A stretch of DNA of 64,000 bases, taken from the NCBI RefSeq assembly GCF_026341275.1, contig NZ_JAIFZO010000002.1, positions 1,686,361-1,750,360 of the forward strand. Direction: 5' to 3'. The notes below the pieces were generated by a model. It was given only the letters and a program-made list of their open reading frames with translations. It did no database searches and was not told the DNA's origin. Position numbers and translations under genes: made by a program. The stretch's first letter is position 1. Every line of letters begins with the position of its first letter. Source of the stretch: Streptomyces ortus (GTDB taxonomy: Bacteria; Actinomycetota; Actinomycetes; Streptomycetales; Streptomycetaceae). Below are positions 44,922 to 53,007 of the stretch, one piece after another.

Positions 44922-45377
44922 GTGTCCCGGATACAACTCGCTCTGCGAGTACCCGATCTGCAGGCCGCAGTCGCCTTCTACAGCAAGCTGTTCGACACCA
45001 CGCCGGCCAAGCTGCGTGACGGCTACGCCAACTTCGCCATCACCGAGCCTGCGCTCAAGCTCGTTCTCATCGAAGGGACGGCAGGCGAGGACACCCGCCT
45101 GGACCACCTCGGTGTCGAAGTGGCGTCCACCGAGGACGTCCAGGCCGCTGCCACCCGGCTGGTCCAGGCGGGGCTGGCCACCGCCGAGGAGAAGGACACC
45201 GCCTGTTGTTACGCCGTGCAGGACAAGGTCTGGGTGCGCGGCCCCGGCCAGGAGCCATGGGAGGTGTATGTGGTCAAGGCGGACGCCGACACCCTGGCGA
45301 AGCAGCCCGGGAGCGCCTGCTGCACCTCCGCCGACCCCACCCGGCCCGAACAGCAGCCCGAAGCCAGTTGCTGCTGA
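44922..45377 (+). CDS. arsI: ArsI/CadI-type vicinal oxygen chelate protein, likely C-As lyase
   Basis: A 151-residue glyoxalase-fold protein. SRIQLALRVPDLQAAVAFY and GYANFAITEP, followed by LDHLGVEVAST, match ArsI. The arsenic-binding vicinal Cys pair is present in TACCYAVQDKVWV near residue 90, and WEVYVV supplies the last metal ligand region. Two more Cys pairs lie in the tail. ArsI enzymes cleave the carbon-arsenic bond of trivalent organoarsenicals using Fe(II) and oxygen. The start is GTG 44922 after AGGAGG. Having a lyase in a cluster that makes C-As bonds suggests clean-up of reduced product or self-protection. Confidence 0.85.
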   Translation: MSRIQLALRVPDLQAAVAFYSKLFDTTPAKLRDGYANFAITEPALKLVLIEGTAGEDTRLDHLGVEVASTEDVQAAATRLVQAGLATAEEKDTACCYAVQDKVWVRGPGQEPWEVYVVKADADTLAKQPGSACCTSADPTRPEQQPEASCC

Positions 45378-45384
45378 CCGACTC

Positions 45385-46608
45385 ATGAGCGACCTTTCCA
45401 CGGCCACCGCGGCCGTCGCCACTGATCAACCGATGCGGCCGCGGGCGGCCCTGCCTGCTCTGTGCCTGACCCAGATCACCAGCTGGGGCATCGTTTACTA
45501 CGCCTTTCCCGTCCTGAACCCGCAGATCACCACTGCCACCGGCTGGAGCGCGGCCACGACCATGGCCGCGTTCTCCGCCGCTCTGCTCGTCTCCGCCCTG
45601 GCCGGTATCCGCATCGGCCGCATCCTGGACGCCCGCGGCCCCCGCACGGTCATGACCACCGGCTCTGTCATCGGCACAGCCAGCCTGGTCATCATCGCCA
45701 CCGCGCCCAACTTGGCCCTATTCACGGTCGGTTGGCTGCTGGCCGGTCTTGCCATGGCATCCACCTTCTACCAACCCGCCTTCGCCGCACTCACCCGCTG
45801 GTGGGCCCCGAACCACATACGCGCCCTGACCACCGTCACTCTCGCCGGCGGTCTGGCCTCCACCGTCTTCGCACCCCTGACCGCCCAGTTGGCCGGCCAC
45901 TTCAGCTGGCGGCACACGTACCTGATCCTGGCCGCGGTCCTGGCCGCCGTGACCATACCCGCCCACGCCTTCGCCCTACGGGGCCCCTGGCCTCCCGCCC
46001 CGCGCCCTGCCTCGAACAGCGTTCCGGCCACGCCGGGGGCCATCACCCGCAGCCGTCCCTTCCTGCTTCTTGCCACCGCCTTGACTCTCTCGGCGTTCGC
46101 GATGTACGCCGTGGTCGTCGCCCTGGTCCCCCTGCTGCTCGACCGCGGCTACACCGCGACCCAGGCGGCATGGGCTCTGGGCCTGGGCGGGGCCGGGCAG
46201 ACTCTCGGCCGCACGCTGTACGCCGCCCTGGCCCGCCGCAGTTCACCAGCCCTGCGCGCTGCTGTTCTCATGGGCTTGGGGGGAGTGACCACCGCCGCCT
46301 TCGCGCTTGTCCCCGGCCCTTACGCACTGCTGGCAGTCCTGGCCGTCGTTGCCGGCACCGTTCGCGGAAACCTGACCTTGCTGCAGGCCACCGCCATCAC
46401 TGACCGGTGGGGCGCCAACCGTTACGGCCGACTGTCCGGCATCCTTGCCGCCCCGATGACGACCGCCTCAGCACTCGCCCCGTTCGCCGGCACAGCCCTG
46501 ACCGTGCCACTGGGCGGCTACCCCCAGCTGTTCGTGGTCCTCGCTCTGGTCTCGGCCGCCGCCGCGCTGATCGCCTGGCACACCACACCAACCGGCCGGA
46601 CGGCGTGA
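45385..46608 (+). CDS. MFS transporter linked to the ArsI-like gene
   Basis: A 407-residue membrane protein with about 12 hydrophobic segments and the MFS motif IRIGRILDARGPRTVMTTG near residue 70. It starts at ATG 45385, seven bases after the ArsI-like stop, so the two are co-expressed. It does not resemble the arseno-phosphoglycerate exporter ArsJ in the parts I can recall. Export of arsenite or of an organoarsenical is the likely job. The last gene of its operon. Confidence 0.8.
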   Translation: MSDLSTATAAVATDQPMRPRAALPALCLTQITSWGIVYYAFPVLNPQITTATGWSAATTMAAFSAALLVSALAGIRIGRILDARGPRTVMTTGSVIGTASLVIIATAPNLALFTVGWLLAGLAMASTFYQPAFAALTRWWAPNHIRALTTVTLAGGLASTVFAPLTAQLAGHFSWRHTYLILAAVLAAVTIPAHAFALRGPWPPAPRPASNSVPATPGAITRSRPFLLLATALTLSAFAMYAVVVALVPLLLDRGYTATQAAWALGLGGAGQTLGRTLYAALARRSSPALRAAVLMGLGGVTTAAFALVPGPYALLAVLAVVAGTVRGNLTLLQATAITDRWGANRYGRLSGILAAPMTTASALAPFAGTALTVPLGGYPQLFVVLALVSAAAALIAWHTTPTGRTA

Positions 46609-46805
46609 CAGCCAGGAACGGCAACCGTCGCCGACGCGCTGCCCAGCGGTGCCCAGCGGTGCCCGCACGGTCCGCTGCCGTTGCCTCGATTTCTGCCCCA
46701 ACAGCCAGCCACTATTGGCCGAATAGCCGACCAATCGCGGCCGAACGCACGGTGCGACCATTTTCGATCGTGCCAAAGTGATCACTCAGCGCTTATGGTC
46801 GGTAC

Positions 46806-47186
46806 GTGGCTGTCATAGACCTGGAGATGTCGGAGGACGGGTTCCTCGAAGGCGGTACGTGCGGACCGGGGTTGCACTGCAAACCCCTGCAACGCGCGGA
46901 GGCCGAACAGTTGTCAGCGATGCTGCGAACCATCGCCGATCCCACCCGCCTACAGTTGTTCCGACTACTGGAACAAGCCCCCAACGGCGAAGCCTGCGTC
47001 TGCGACCTGGCCGACAGCCTGGAACTACGCCAGTCCACCGTCAGCCACCATTTGAAGATCATGACTGAGGCCGGGCTACTGGACCGCGAACGACGTGGCA
47101 CCTGGGCCTGGTTCTCGGTCAACCACGACGGACTGCAACGCATTCGGTCCATCCTGGACCCGGCGCCCAGAGCCTCAGGCGAGTGA
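46806..47186 (+). CDS. arsR: ArsR-family repressor with extended N-terminus
   Basis: A 126-residue ArsR protein. It contains GTCGPGLHC near the N-terminus and ACVCDLADSLEL in the recognition region, giving a three- or four-Cys As(III) site different in spacing from the regulators at 15608 and 42945. The recognition helix reads RQSTVSHHLKIMTEAGLL. I use GTG 46806, which has no ribosome binding site and may be leaderless; ATG 46827 is an alternative. It is convergent with the flavoprotein at 47208. Confidence 0.85.
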   Translation: MAVIDLEMSEDGFLEGGTCGPGLHCKPLQRAEAEQLSAMLRTIADPTRLQLFRLLEQAPNGEACVCDLADSLELRQSTVSHHLKIMTEAGLLDRERRGTWAWFSVNHDGLQRIRSILDPAPRASGE

Positions 47187-47207
47187 CCGCTGCCGGTACT
47201 GCGCGGA

Positions 47208-48275
47208 TCACGCTCCGGCGCCGAGGAGCCCGGCGATCTCGCGCGCCGCGTCGCGACCCGGCCGTCCGACACCGATAAGCGTGGCAGAGGCAGGACCCGT
47301 CCAGTCGCCGTAGCCGAGAAGGTGCAGTCGAGGCTCCCCCAGGCAGCGGGTGCCCTGGGTGGCGATGTGGCCGCGTGAGCCAGGCAGGCCAAGAGGTGAC
47401 AGGTGCGAAAGGGCCGGCCGGAAGCCGGTGCACCAGATCACTGCGTCGGCGGGCGCCCTCGTACCGTCGGCCCATACGACACCGTCGCGGTCAAGGCGTA
47501 CGAACATCGGCGACGTTTTCAGCAGCCCGGCGTCCCGAGCTTCACGCACCGGCGGTACGGCGACGATGTCACCCAGTGCGGCGACGCCTCCGGTGTCGGT
47601 GTGGCCCTCGTCGAGTGCGCGGCGGCGGGCGGTGGCCGCGTCGAACAGAGCGCGGCCGTCGATGTCGTCGGCGAGGAAGCGGGGCGGGCGCTGGGTCACC
47701 CAGGTCAGTTCTGTGTCGTGTGCGAGGTCGGCGGCGATCTGTGCACCCGAGTTGCCGCCGCCGACGACTATCACGCGGCGGCCCGCGAAGTCCTGCGGCC
47801 TTCGGTAGGCGACGGTGTGCAGTTGCCTGCCCTCGAAGTCCTCGCGGCCGGGGATTGCAGGGAGGAAGGGGCGCCACCAGGTACCGGTCGCGCTGATCAC
47901 CACGCGTGCATGCCACGTGCCGGAGTCGGTGTCCACCCTGAGAAGCCGACCGTCCTTGTGCACACCAAGCACCTGGACCGGTCGCTGCACAGGAAGCTCG
48001 TACCGGTTCTCGTAGTCACTCAGGTACGCCACCACGTGCCCGGCAGTTGGATACTCCTCGCCCGGCTGCGTCGGCATGAGTCGGCCGGGGAGGGAGGAAA
48101 AGGCCGCCGGGGAGAACAGGTGCAGCGAGTTCCAGGCGTGCTGCCAGGCCCCGCCAGGAGTGGCCTGAGCATCGAGGATGACGAAGTCCACGCCTTGGCG
48201 GCGCAGGTGGTAGCCGGCGGCGAGGCCGGACTGACCGCCGCCGACGATCACAACCTGCGTGTGCCACTCCCCCAT
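47208..48275 (-). CDS. arsO: ArsO-like flavin-dependent monooxygenase
   Basis: A 355-residue class B-type flavoprotein. FAD motif GGGQSGLAAGYHL near residue 11, a LHLFSPAAFSSLPG section, and NADP motif VVGGGNSGAQIAADL near residue 165 are present, with ATGTWWRPFLP between them. It matches ArsO proteins of Streptomyces arsenic operons. Its start ATG overlaps the stop of the DUF2180 gene (TAATG), placing it at the end of an arsR-acr3-DUF2180-arsO operon. It is not closely similar to the two larger flavoproteins in the window. The exact reaction of ArsO is not settled. Confidence 0.8.
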   Translation of the reverse strand: MGEWHTQVVIVGGGQSGLAAGYHLRRQGVDFVILDAQATPGGAWQHAWNSLHLFSPAAFSSLPGRLMPTQPGEEYPTAGHVVAYLSDYENRYELPVQRPVQVLGVHKDGRLLRVDTDSGTWHARVVISATGTWWRPFLPAIPGREDFEGRQLHTVAYRRPQDFAGRRVIVVGGGNSGAQIAADLAHDTELTWVTQRPPRFLADDIDGRALFDAATARRRALDEGHTDTGGVAALGDIVAVPPVREARDAGLLKTSPMFVRLDRDGVVWADGTRAPADAVIWCTGFRPALSHLSPLGLPGSRGHIATQGTRCLGEPRLHLLGYGDWTGPASATLIGVGRPGRDAAREIAGLLGAGA

Positions 48276-48526
48276 TACGAGGTGCGAATGGAGTTGGTGG
48301 TCTGCGGGCAACACGCCCCGTGGGCGCGGTGAGCCGTGGCGCAGGCACCACACAGCAGTCGGCGTACCGGCGGCTCGGTGGCCACCGGACGGGAGACCGG
48401 CTTGGTACAGGTCAGGAACTGTTCAGACAGTTCGGAGTGGTCGGGACGGGCAGCGGCTCCGCACTGGGTGCAGACGCCGACGGCCGTGACCTGTGCCCCG
48501 GTGCCGGAGCAGTCCAGACAGTGCAT
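48275..48526 (-). CDS. DUF2180-family Cys-rich protein
   Basis: An 83-residue protein starting at ATG 48526, overlapping the acr3 stop codon (ATGA). It carries CLDC, VCTQCG, and LLCGAC near the end, a zinc-ribbon-like pattern, with TKPVSRPVATEPP in between as in DUF2180 proteins. Four to six cysteines could bind zinc or As(III). Its coupling between the arsenite pump and ArsO suggests a part in arsenic resistance; the molecular role is unknown. Confidence 0.75.
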   Translation of the reverse strand: MHCLDCSGTGAQVTAVGVCTQCGAAARPDHSELSEQFLTCTKPVSRPVATEPPVRRLLCGACATAHRAHGACCPQTTNSIRTS

Positions 48527-49638
48527 CAGCTCTCCCGCGAAGCAGCCGTCAGTTGCCGGTCGTCGCTGAACTTCCGTCGCCAGGCCAGGGAGACGTATAC
48601 GAGGGCGATGAGGACCGGCACTTCGATGAGCGGGCCGACGACGCCTGACAGTGCTTGGCCGGAGGTGACGCCGAAGGTGGCGATGGCGACCGCGATGGCC
48701 AGCTCGAAGTTGTTGCCGGCCGCCGTGAAGGCGAGCGTCGCCGTGCGGTCGTACGCGAGGCCGATCACCTTGCCGAGGGCGAAGGTGCCGAACCACATGA
48801 CCGCGAAGTACACGAGCAGCGGCAGCGCGATGCGGACCACGTCCAGCGGCTGGGAGGTGATCGTCTTTCCCTGCAGGGCGAAGAGGATGACAATCGTGAA
48901 GAGCAGGCCGTACAGGGCCCAGGGGTCGATCTTCGGGAGGAAGCCGGACTCGTACTTCTCGCGGCCGAGCTTCTTCTCGCCGATCCGGCGGGTCAGGAAC
49001 CCGGCCAGGAGGGGGACGCCGAGGAAGATGACGACGTTGAGGGCGATCTTCCACATGGAGATGTCGAGGTGCTCGCCATCGCCAAGTCCCAGCCAGCCGG
49101 GCAGCAGGTCGAGGTAGAACCAGCCGAGCAGGCCGAACGCCAGGACCTGGAAGACCGAGTTGAGCGCGACAAGCACCGCGGCGGCTTCGCGGTCACCGCA
49201 GGCGAGGTCGTTCCAGATGATGACCATGGCGATGCAGCGGGCGAGCCCGACGATGATCAGGCCGGTGCGGTACTCGGGCAGGTCCGGCAGGAAGATCCAG
49301 GCGAGCGCGAACATGATCGCGGGGCCGACGATCCAGTTGATGACCAGCGACGAGACCATGAGCTTCCGGTCGCCGGTGACGGCGTCGAGCTTGTCGTATC
49401 GGACTTTGGCCAGGACCGGGTACATCATGATCAGCAAGCCGACGGCGATGGGCAGTGAGATGCCGCCGATCTCGACCTTGGCGAGGGCGTCGTTCAGGCC
49501 CGGGATGAGCCTGCCGAGGCCCAGACCGAGGGCCATGGCGGCGAGGATCCAGACAGCGAGGAAGCGGTCGAGCGTCGAGAGCTTCGCGACGACCGAGGGA
49601 TCCTCGGCGGTGGTCGTGGGTGCTTCGGTGGGGGTCAC
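48526..49638 (-). CDS. acr3: ACR3-type arsenite efflux permease
   Basis: A 370-residue membrane protein with about 10 hydrophobic segments. The essential Cys is in GLARCIAMVIIWNDLACGD and the conserved AAGNNFELAIAVAI motif is present, both hallmarks of Acr3. GTG 49638 overlaps the arsR stop by four bases, so repressor and pump are translationally coupled. It exports As(III) from the cytoplasm using the membrane potential. Confidence 0.93.
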   Translation of the reverse strand: MTPTEAPTTTAEDPSVVAKLSTLDRFLAVWILAAMALGLGLGRLIPGLNDALAKVEIGGISLPIAVGLLIMMYPVLAKVRYDKLDAVTGDRKLMVSSLVINWIVGPAIMFALAWIFLPDLPEYRTGLIIVGLARCIAMVIIWNDLACGDREAAAVLVALNSVFQVLAFGLLGWFYLDLLPGWLGLGDGEHLDISMWKIALNVVIFLGVPLLAGFLTRRIGEKKLGREKYESGFLPKIDPWALYGLLFTIVILFALQGKTITSQPLDVVRIALPLLVYFAVMWFGTFALGKVIGLAYDRTATLAFTAAGNNFELAIAVAIATFGVTSGQALSGVVGPLIEVPVLIALVYVSLAWRRKFSDDRQLTAASRES

Positions 49639-49943
49639 GGACAGGCCCTCTTGTTGTCGGCGGCGCTGCGAGCGGACGCGGCCAGGCCGGCGAACTGACC
49701 GGCAAGCCGGTCGACGACGTCCGGGCGGAGCTTGTAGTAGGTGAACCGCCCGCACGGCTCGGTCTCGACGACCCCCGCCTCGCGCAGCACCCTCAGGTGG
49801 TTGGAGAGGTTGGTCTGCTTGGCACCGGTCTCCTCCACCAGATGAGTGGTGCACAGCGTCTCGCGGGCGAGCAGGGTCACGATGTGAAGTCTGAGCGGGT
49901 CGGCTAAAACACGGATCAGATCAGTGTCGACTGATGTCAGCAT
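49635..49943 (-). CDS. arsR: ArsR repressor of the acr3 operon
   Basis: A 102-residue winged-helix repressor. TLCTTHLVEETGAKQTNLSNHL covers the recognition region, with one Cys where CVC normally lies and a second in TEPCGRFTYY. The first gene of the arsR-acr3-DUF2180-arsO operon. A CTGAT-N8-ATCAG palindrome lies four bases upstream of its ATG, suggesting a leaderless, autoregulated transcript shared with the divergent arsC genes. Confidence 0.9.
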   Translation of the reverse strand: MLTSVDTDLIRVLADPLRLHIVTLLARETLCTTHLVEETGAKQTNLSNHLRVLREAGVVETEPCGRFTYYKLRPDVVDRLAGQFAGLAASARSAADNKRACP

Positions 49944-49946
49944 GCA

Positions 49947-49964
49947 CTGATATTGTCACATCAG
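49947..49964. promoter_or_regulatory. Operator of the acr3 operon and divergent arsC genes
   Basis: CTGAT-attgtcac-ATCAG lies just before the arsR start, with another CTGAT at 49971-49975. It differs from the TTGA-N6-TCAA sites, in line with a separate ArsR type. Confidence 0.5.
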
Positions 49965-50047
49965 CTGGGACTGATACCAGTCCGGGCCGACCTGCGGGCC
50001 CGCCAACGGCACCAACTGGGCCCATGACCCGTAGAAGGGGGTCATCG

Positions 50048-50676
50048 ATGAACGCATCCCCACCCCCGGTTTTCCCTGATCAGCGCCTTGCGGCAGGTGT
50101 ATCCCGGCTCGCGTCGCGCTACCGCGGCCAGTTCTCGGCAGAGACCATCCAGCGAGTCGTCATCGACTCCTACGACCGTCTTGCCCAGCACGCACACGTC
50201 CGCAGTCACCTCGTCGTGCTCGCTGAGCGCCTCGCCACCCAGCGTCTTGACGCTCTCGCCCACGTAGAGGGACAGCCCGGCGTCGAGCTGCCCCGAGAGC
50301 TGTTCGTATGCACCCACAACGCCGGCCGCTCCCAGATGGCGGCCGCCCTTCTCACCCATCGGGCAGCCGGGCAGGTGGTCGCCTCCTCCGCAGGCACGCA
50401 CCCGGCCTCCGACGTCGAACCGGCTGCCGTCCAGGTGCTGGCCGAGGCCGACTTGAATCTCTGCGACGCGTTCCCCAAGCCGCTCACCGAGGAAGTCGTC
50501 CAGGCCGCCGACGTCGTCATCACCATGGGCTGGGAAAACACCTGCCCGGTCGTACTACCGGGCCGCCGCTACCTGGACTGGCCCATCAGCGACCCCGAGG
50601 GCGCCGCGGGCGCGGTATCCGCGACGAGATAGACGCCCGCATCACCGACTTGCTCGACTCCCTGCCGCAGGCCTGA
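50048..50676 (+). pseudogene. arsC: arsC with N-terminal helical domain, frameshifted near its end
   Basis: The frame 50048-50632 encodes an N-terminal three-helix domain (about 75 residues) and a low-molecular-weight phosphatase-type ArsC domain with the P-loop VCTHNAGRS. Two defects stand out. The resolving-Cys region reads TMGWENTCP where functional relatives, including the next gene, have TMGCGDACP. The frame also breaks near 50615: the expected ending GIRDEIDARITDLLDSL lies in another frame up to TGA 50676. The enzyme may be partly active if mycothiol-dependent, but loss of the C-terminal helix suggests decay. A sequencing error could explain the frameshift but not the Trp. Confidence 0.7.
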
Positions 50677-50729
50677 CGCGCCGGCCGCTCCACCAGCTCC
50701 ACCTGATCCACCTCGTGAAGGAAGAACCG

Positions 50730-51149
50730 ATGTCCCCGACTCCACTCGCCTCCGTGCTGTTCGTCTGCGTCCACAACGCGGGGCGATCACAGATGGCCGC
50801 CGGATTCCTCAGCCACCTCGCGGGCGACCGGGTCGAGGTCCGCTCCGCGGGTTCGATCCCGGGCAACCAGGTTAACCCGGCCGCCATCGAGGCCATGAAC
50901 GAGGTCGGCGTCGACATCTCCGACCAGCAGCCGAAGATCCTCACCACCGAGGCCGTGCAGGCGTCCGACTACGTCATCACTATGGGCTGCGGGGACGCCT
51001 GCCCGATCTTCCCCGGCAAGAGGTACCTCGACTGGGACCTCGAAGACCCGGCCGGCAAGGGCGTCGGGTCCGTACGCCCCATCCGCGACGAGATCAAGAC
51101 CCGTATCGAGGCCCTGGTCGCCGAGATCGACGCCAAGCAGGAGGCTTGA
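50730..51149 (+). CDS. arsC: Arsenate reductase ArsC
   Basis: A 139-residue low-molecular-weight phosphatase-fold arsenate reductase. P-loop VCVHNAGRSQMAAGF near residue 12, MGCGDACPIFPGKRY near 90 with the additional cysteines, and PIRDEIKTRIEAL at the C-terminal helix are all intact. It reduces As(V) to As(III) for export by Acr3, with thioredoxin or mycothiol as electron donor. ATG 50730 follows GAAGGAAG. It is tandem with the damaged arsC and likely in the same transcript. Confidence 0.93.
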   Translation: MSPTPLASVLFVCVHNAGRSQMAAGFLSHLAGDRVEVRSAGSIPGNQVNPAAIEAMNEVGVDISDQQPKILTTEAVQASDYVITMGCGDACPIFPGKRYLDWDLEDPAGKGVGSVRPIRDEIKTRIEALVAEIDAKQEA

Positions 51150-51656
51150 ACACCATGACAGCACAGGACAGCAAACGCGAGTCGTCGCCCTAGCCTCCAA
51201 CCACGCCGGACGACACCGCCAGAACGCCCGACACGCTTCATCCGCACGCACAGCATCGACTTACGACCGAGACATAGACAACGACACTCGGAGTTCAGCC
51301 CGACACGTCCCGCGACACCCGAGAGGCGCCACTGACCGCTGCCTCGACAAGGCACGCGAACAAAGTCATCTCCCCGCCCGGGAGCGGCTCCCCGGAGGAC
51401 GCAACATCGGCGGTCAAGTTCAGCCAAATCAAGGTGACAAGAGGACACCTCGTACATGTACTTACGAGCAATCAGGATCCGAGATGTCCACTCCAGAGCG
51501 GCCCTGTACTGCATTCAACGCCCAGAATGCCCGAATTTACCGCACAGACTGCAGACAGAAACGGCGATACCTACAGCCCGAATTCGCCCGGATTCGACCC
51601 CGAGGGTTTGTTCAACTGGTAAACATGGCCTCTGACCTGCGAAAATAAAGAGCGGC
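51150..51656. other. Gap between the arsenic genes and rnpB
   Basis: About 500 bases with no intact gene. ATG 51157 opens a frame of only 12 codons (MTAQDSKRESSP), which could be the broken start of a lost gene. The stretch becomes less GC-rich toward 51640. It marks the junction between the arsenic island and the core genome. Confidence 0.4.
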
Positions 51657-52080
51657 AGACGAGTCGGGCTGTACGCCGGGTTCTGTCGCCCGGCTGCCTT
51701 GCGGCGGCCGGGGAGACGGCCATCCATCTAGGGTCGGCGTTGCCGCCGACCTCGTGCGGTCTACCCGCGGACTCGGGCGGGCAGCCCTCGAACGTCCGCG
51801 CAGAGTCGCCGTTCTTCCGAAGCGGCGGCTCCTTTTGACCTTGCTCCGGGTGGGGTTTACCTAGCCGCCTGAGTCACCTCAGGCGCTGGTGGTCTCTTAC
51901 ACCACCGTTTCACCCTTACCCGGGACCGAAGTCCCGGGCGGTTTGTTTTCTGTGGCACTGTCCCGCGGGTCACCCCGGGTGGCCGTTAGCCACCACCCTG
52001 CCCTGTGGAGCCCGGACGTTCCTCGGGAAGCACCCCCGAAGGGGACTCCACGCGGCCGTCCGCCCGGCTCGTCTGCCGTG
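51657..52080 (-). ncRNA. rnpB: RNase P RNA (type A)
   Basis: The minus strand carries the conserved P4-side sequence GAGGAACGTCCGGGCTCC near 52030-52010, ACAGAAAACAAACCGCC near 51957-51940, and the 3' part ACAGAACCCGGCGTACAGCC near 51690, as in Streptomyces RNase P RNA. The 5' end is estimated from the long P1/P2 pairing near 52070 and a TAGCAT -10 box at 52087-52092. The ends are accurate to about 10 bases. It matures tRNA 5' ends. Confidence 0.93.
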
Positions 52081-52145
52081 TCGACCATGCTACCGGGCGT
52101 TCGCCCCTCCGCCTCCCCTCCCCCGCTCCCCGCTCGCTCGCCCGC

Positions 52146-52176
52146 TTGACCTTGTCGCAGCGTCAACGTTTCTACT
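52146..52176 (+). promoter_or_regulatory. MerR-type promoter with 19-bp spacer
   Basis: TTGACC (52146-52151) and TCTACT (52171-52176) are separated by 19 bases, the stretched spacing typical of promoters controlled by MerR proteins. The spacer contains gtcgcagcgtcaacg. It directly precedes the MerR-family gene, so autoregulation is likely. Confidence 0.5.
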
Positions 52177-52182
52177 GAAGGC

Positions 52183-53007
52183 ATGCGGATCGGAGAGCTT
52201 GCCGCGGCCGTCGGCGTCACGACGCGGACCGTGCGGCACTACCACCAGCTCGGGCTGCTGCCCGAGCCCGAGCGGCGCCCCAACGGTTACCGCGACTACG
52301 GGCTGCGGCACGCCGTCGCACTCGCCCGGATCAGGCGGCTGACCGAGCTGGGACTCGGTCTCCCCGAGGTACGGGACATCCTCGCGGACGACGCCGGACG
52401 TGACCTCGCCGAGGTACTCACGGAACTCGACGACGACCTCGCGCGGCAGGAGGCGGCGATCCGGGCGAGGCGACTGCGGCTGCGCGCCCTGATCGACGGG
52501 GGCCGGATCCCCGCCGAAGGCCCCGTCTCCCCCGAACTCGCCGCCGTCTTCGGCAGGTTGACCCGACACCCGGAACCCGCGATCGCCGCGAAGGACCGCG
52601 AGATGATCGCCCTCCTCGAAACGGTCTCGGCCCCGAAGGACCGGGAGCGTCTGCTGTCGGCACTGCGCGCCACCGCCGATGTGCCGGGCGCCCTGGAGCG
52701 GACACACGCGGCGTACACGCTGCTGGACGAGCTCGCCGACGCCGACCCGGCCGATCCGCGCGTCGAGGAGGCCGCCCACGCCATCGCCGACTGTCTCCCG
52801 GACGAGGCCCTCGCCGGGCTTGGCCTAACCGATCTCGACCTGGCCGATCTCGACCCGGACAGCACCGGGGCGAACGGGAGTGGCGGGTTGCTGGGCGCGC
52901 TCCTCGACGACTTCCCGCCCGCGCAGTCCGCGGCCGTCCTGCGGACGATCCGGCTTCTCGTGCAACGTGCCCGCGCCGAACACGGTCGCTCGGAGCGTGG
53001 GCGATGA
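52183..53007 (+). CDS. MerR-family transcriptional regulator
   Basis: A 274-residue protein. Residues 1-70 are a MerR winged helix (MRIGELAAAVGVTTRTVRHY, then GYRDYGLRHAVALARIRRL), followed by the dimerisation coiled coil (about 75-110) and a large effector-binding region of unknown specificity rich in Asp and Leu. It ends in an ATGA overlap with the next gene, so the two form an operon. Confidence 0.88.
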   Translation: MRIGELAAAVGVTTRTVRHYHQLGLLPEPERRPNGYRDYGLRHAVALARIRRLTELGLGLPEVRDILADDAGRDLAEVLTELDDDLARQEAAIRARRLRLRALIDGGRIPAEGPVSPELAAVFGRLTRHPEPAIAAKDREMIALLETVSAPKDRERLLSALRATADVPGALERTHAAYTLLDELADADPADPRVEEAAHAIADCLPDEALAGLGLTDLDLADLDPDSTGANGSGGLLGALLDDFPPAQSAAVLRTIRLLVQRARAEHGRSERGR

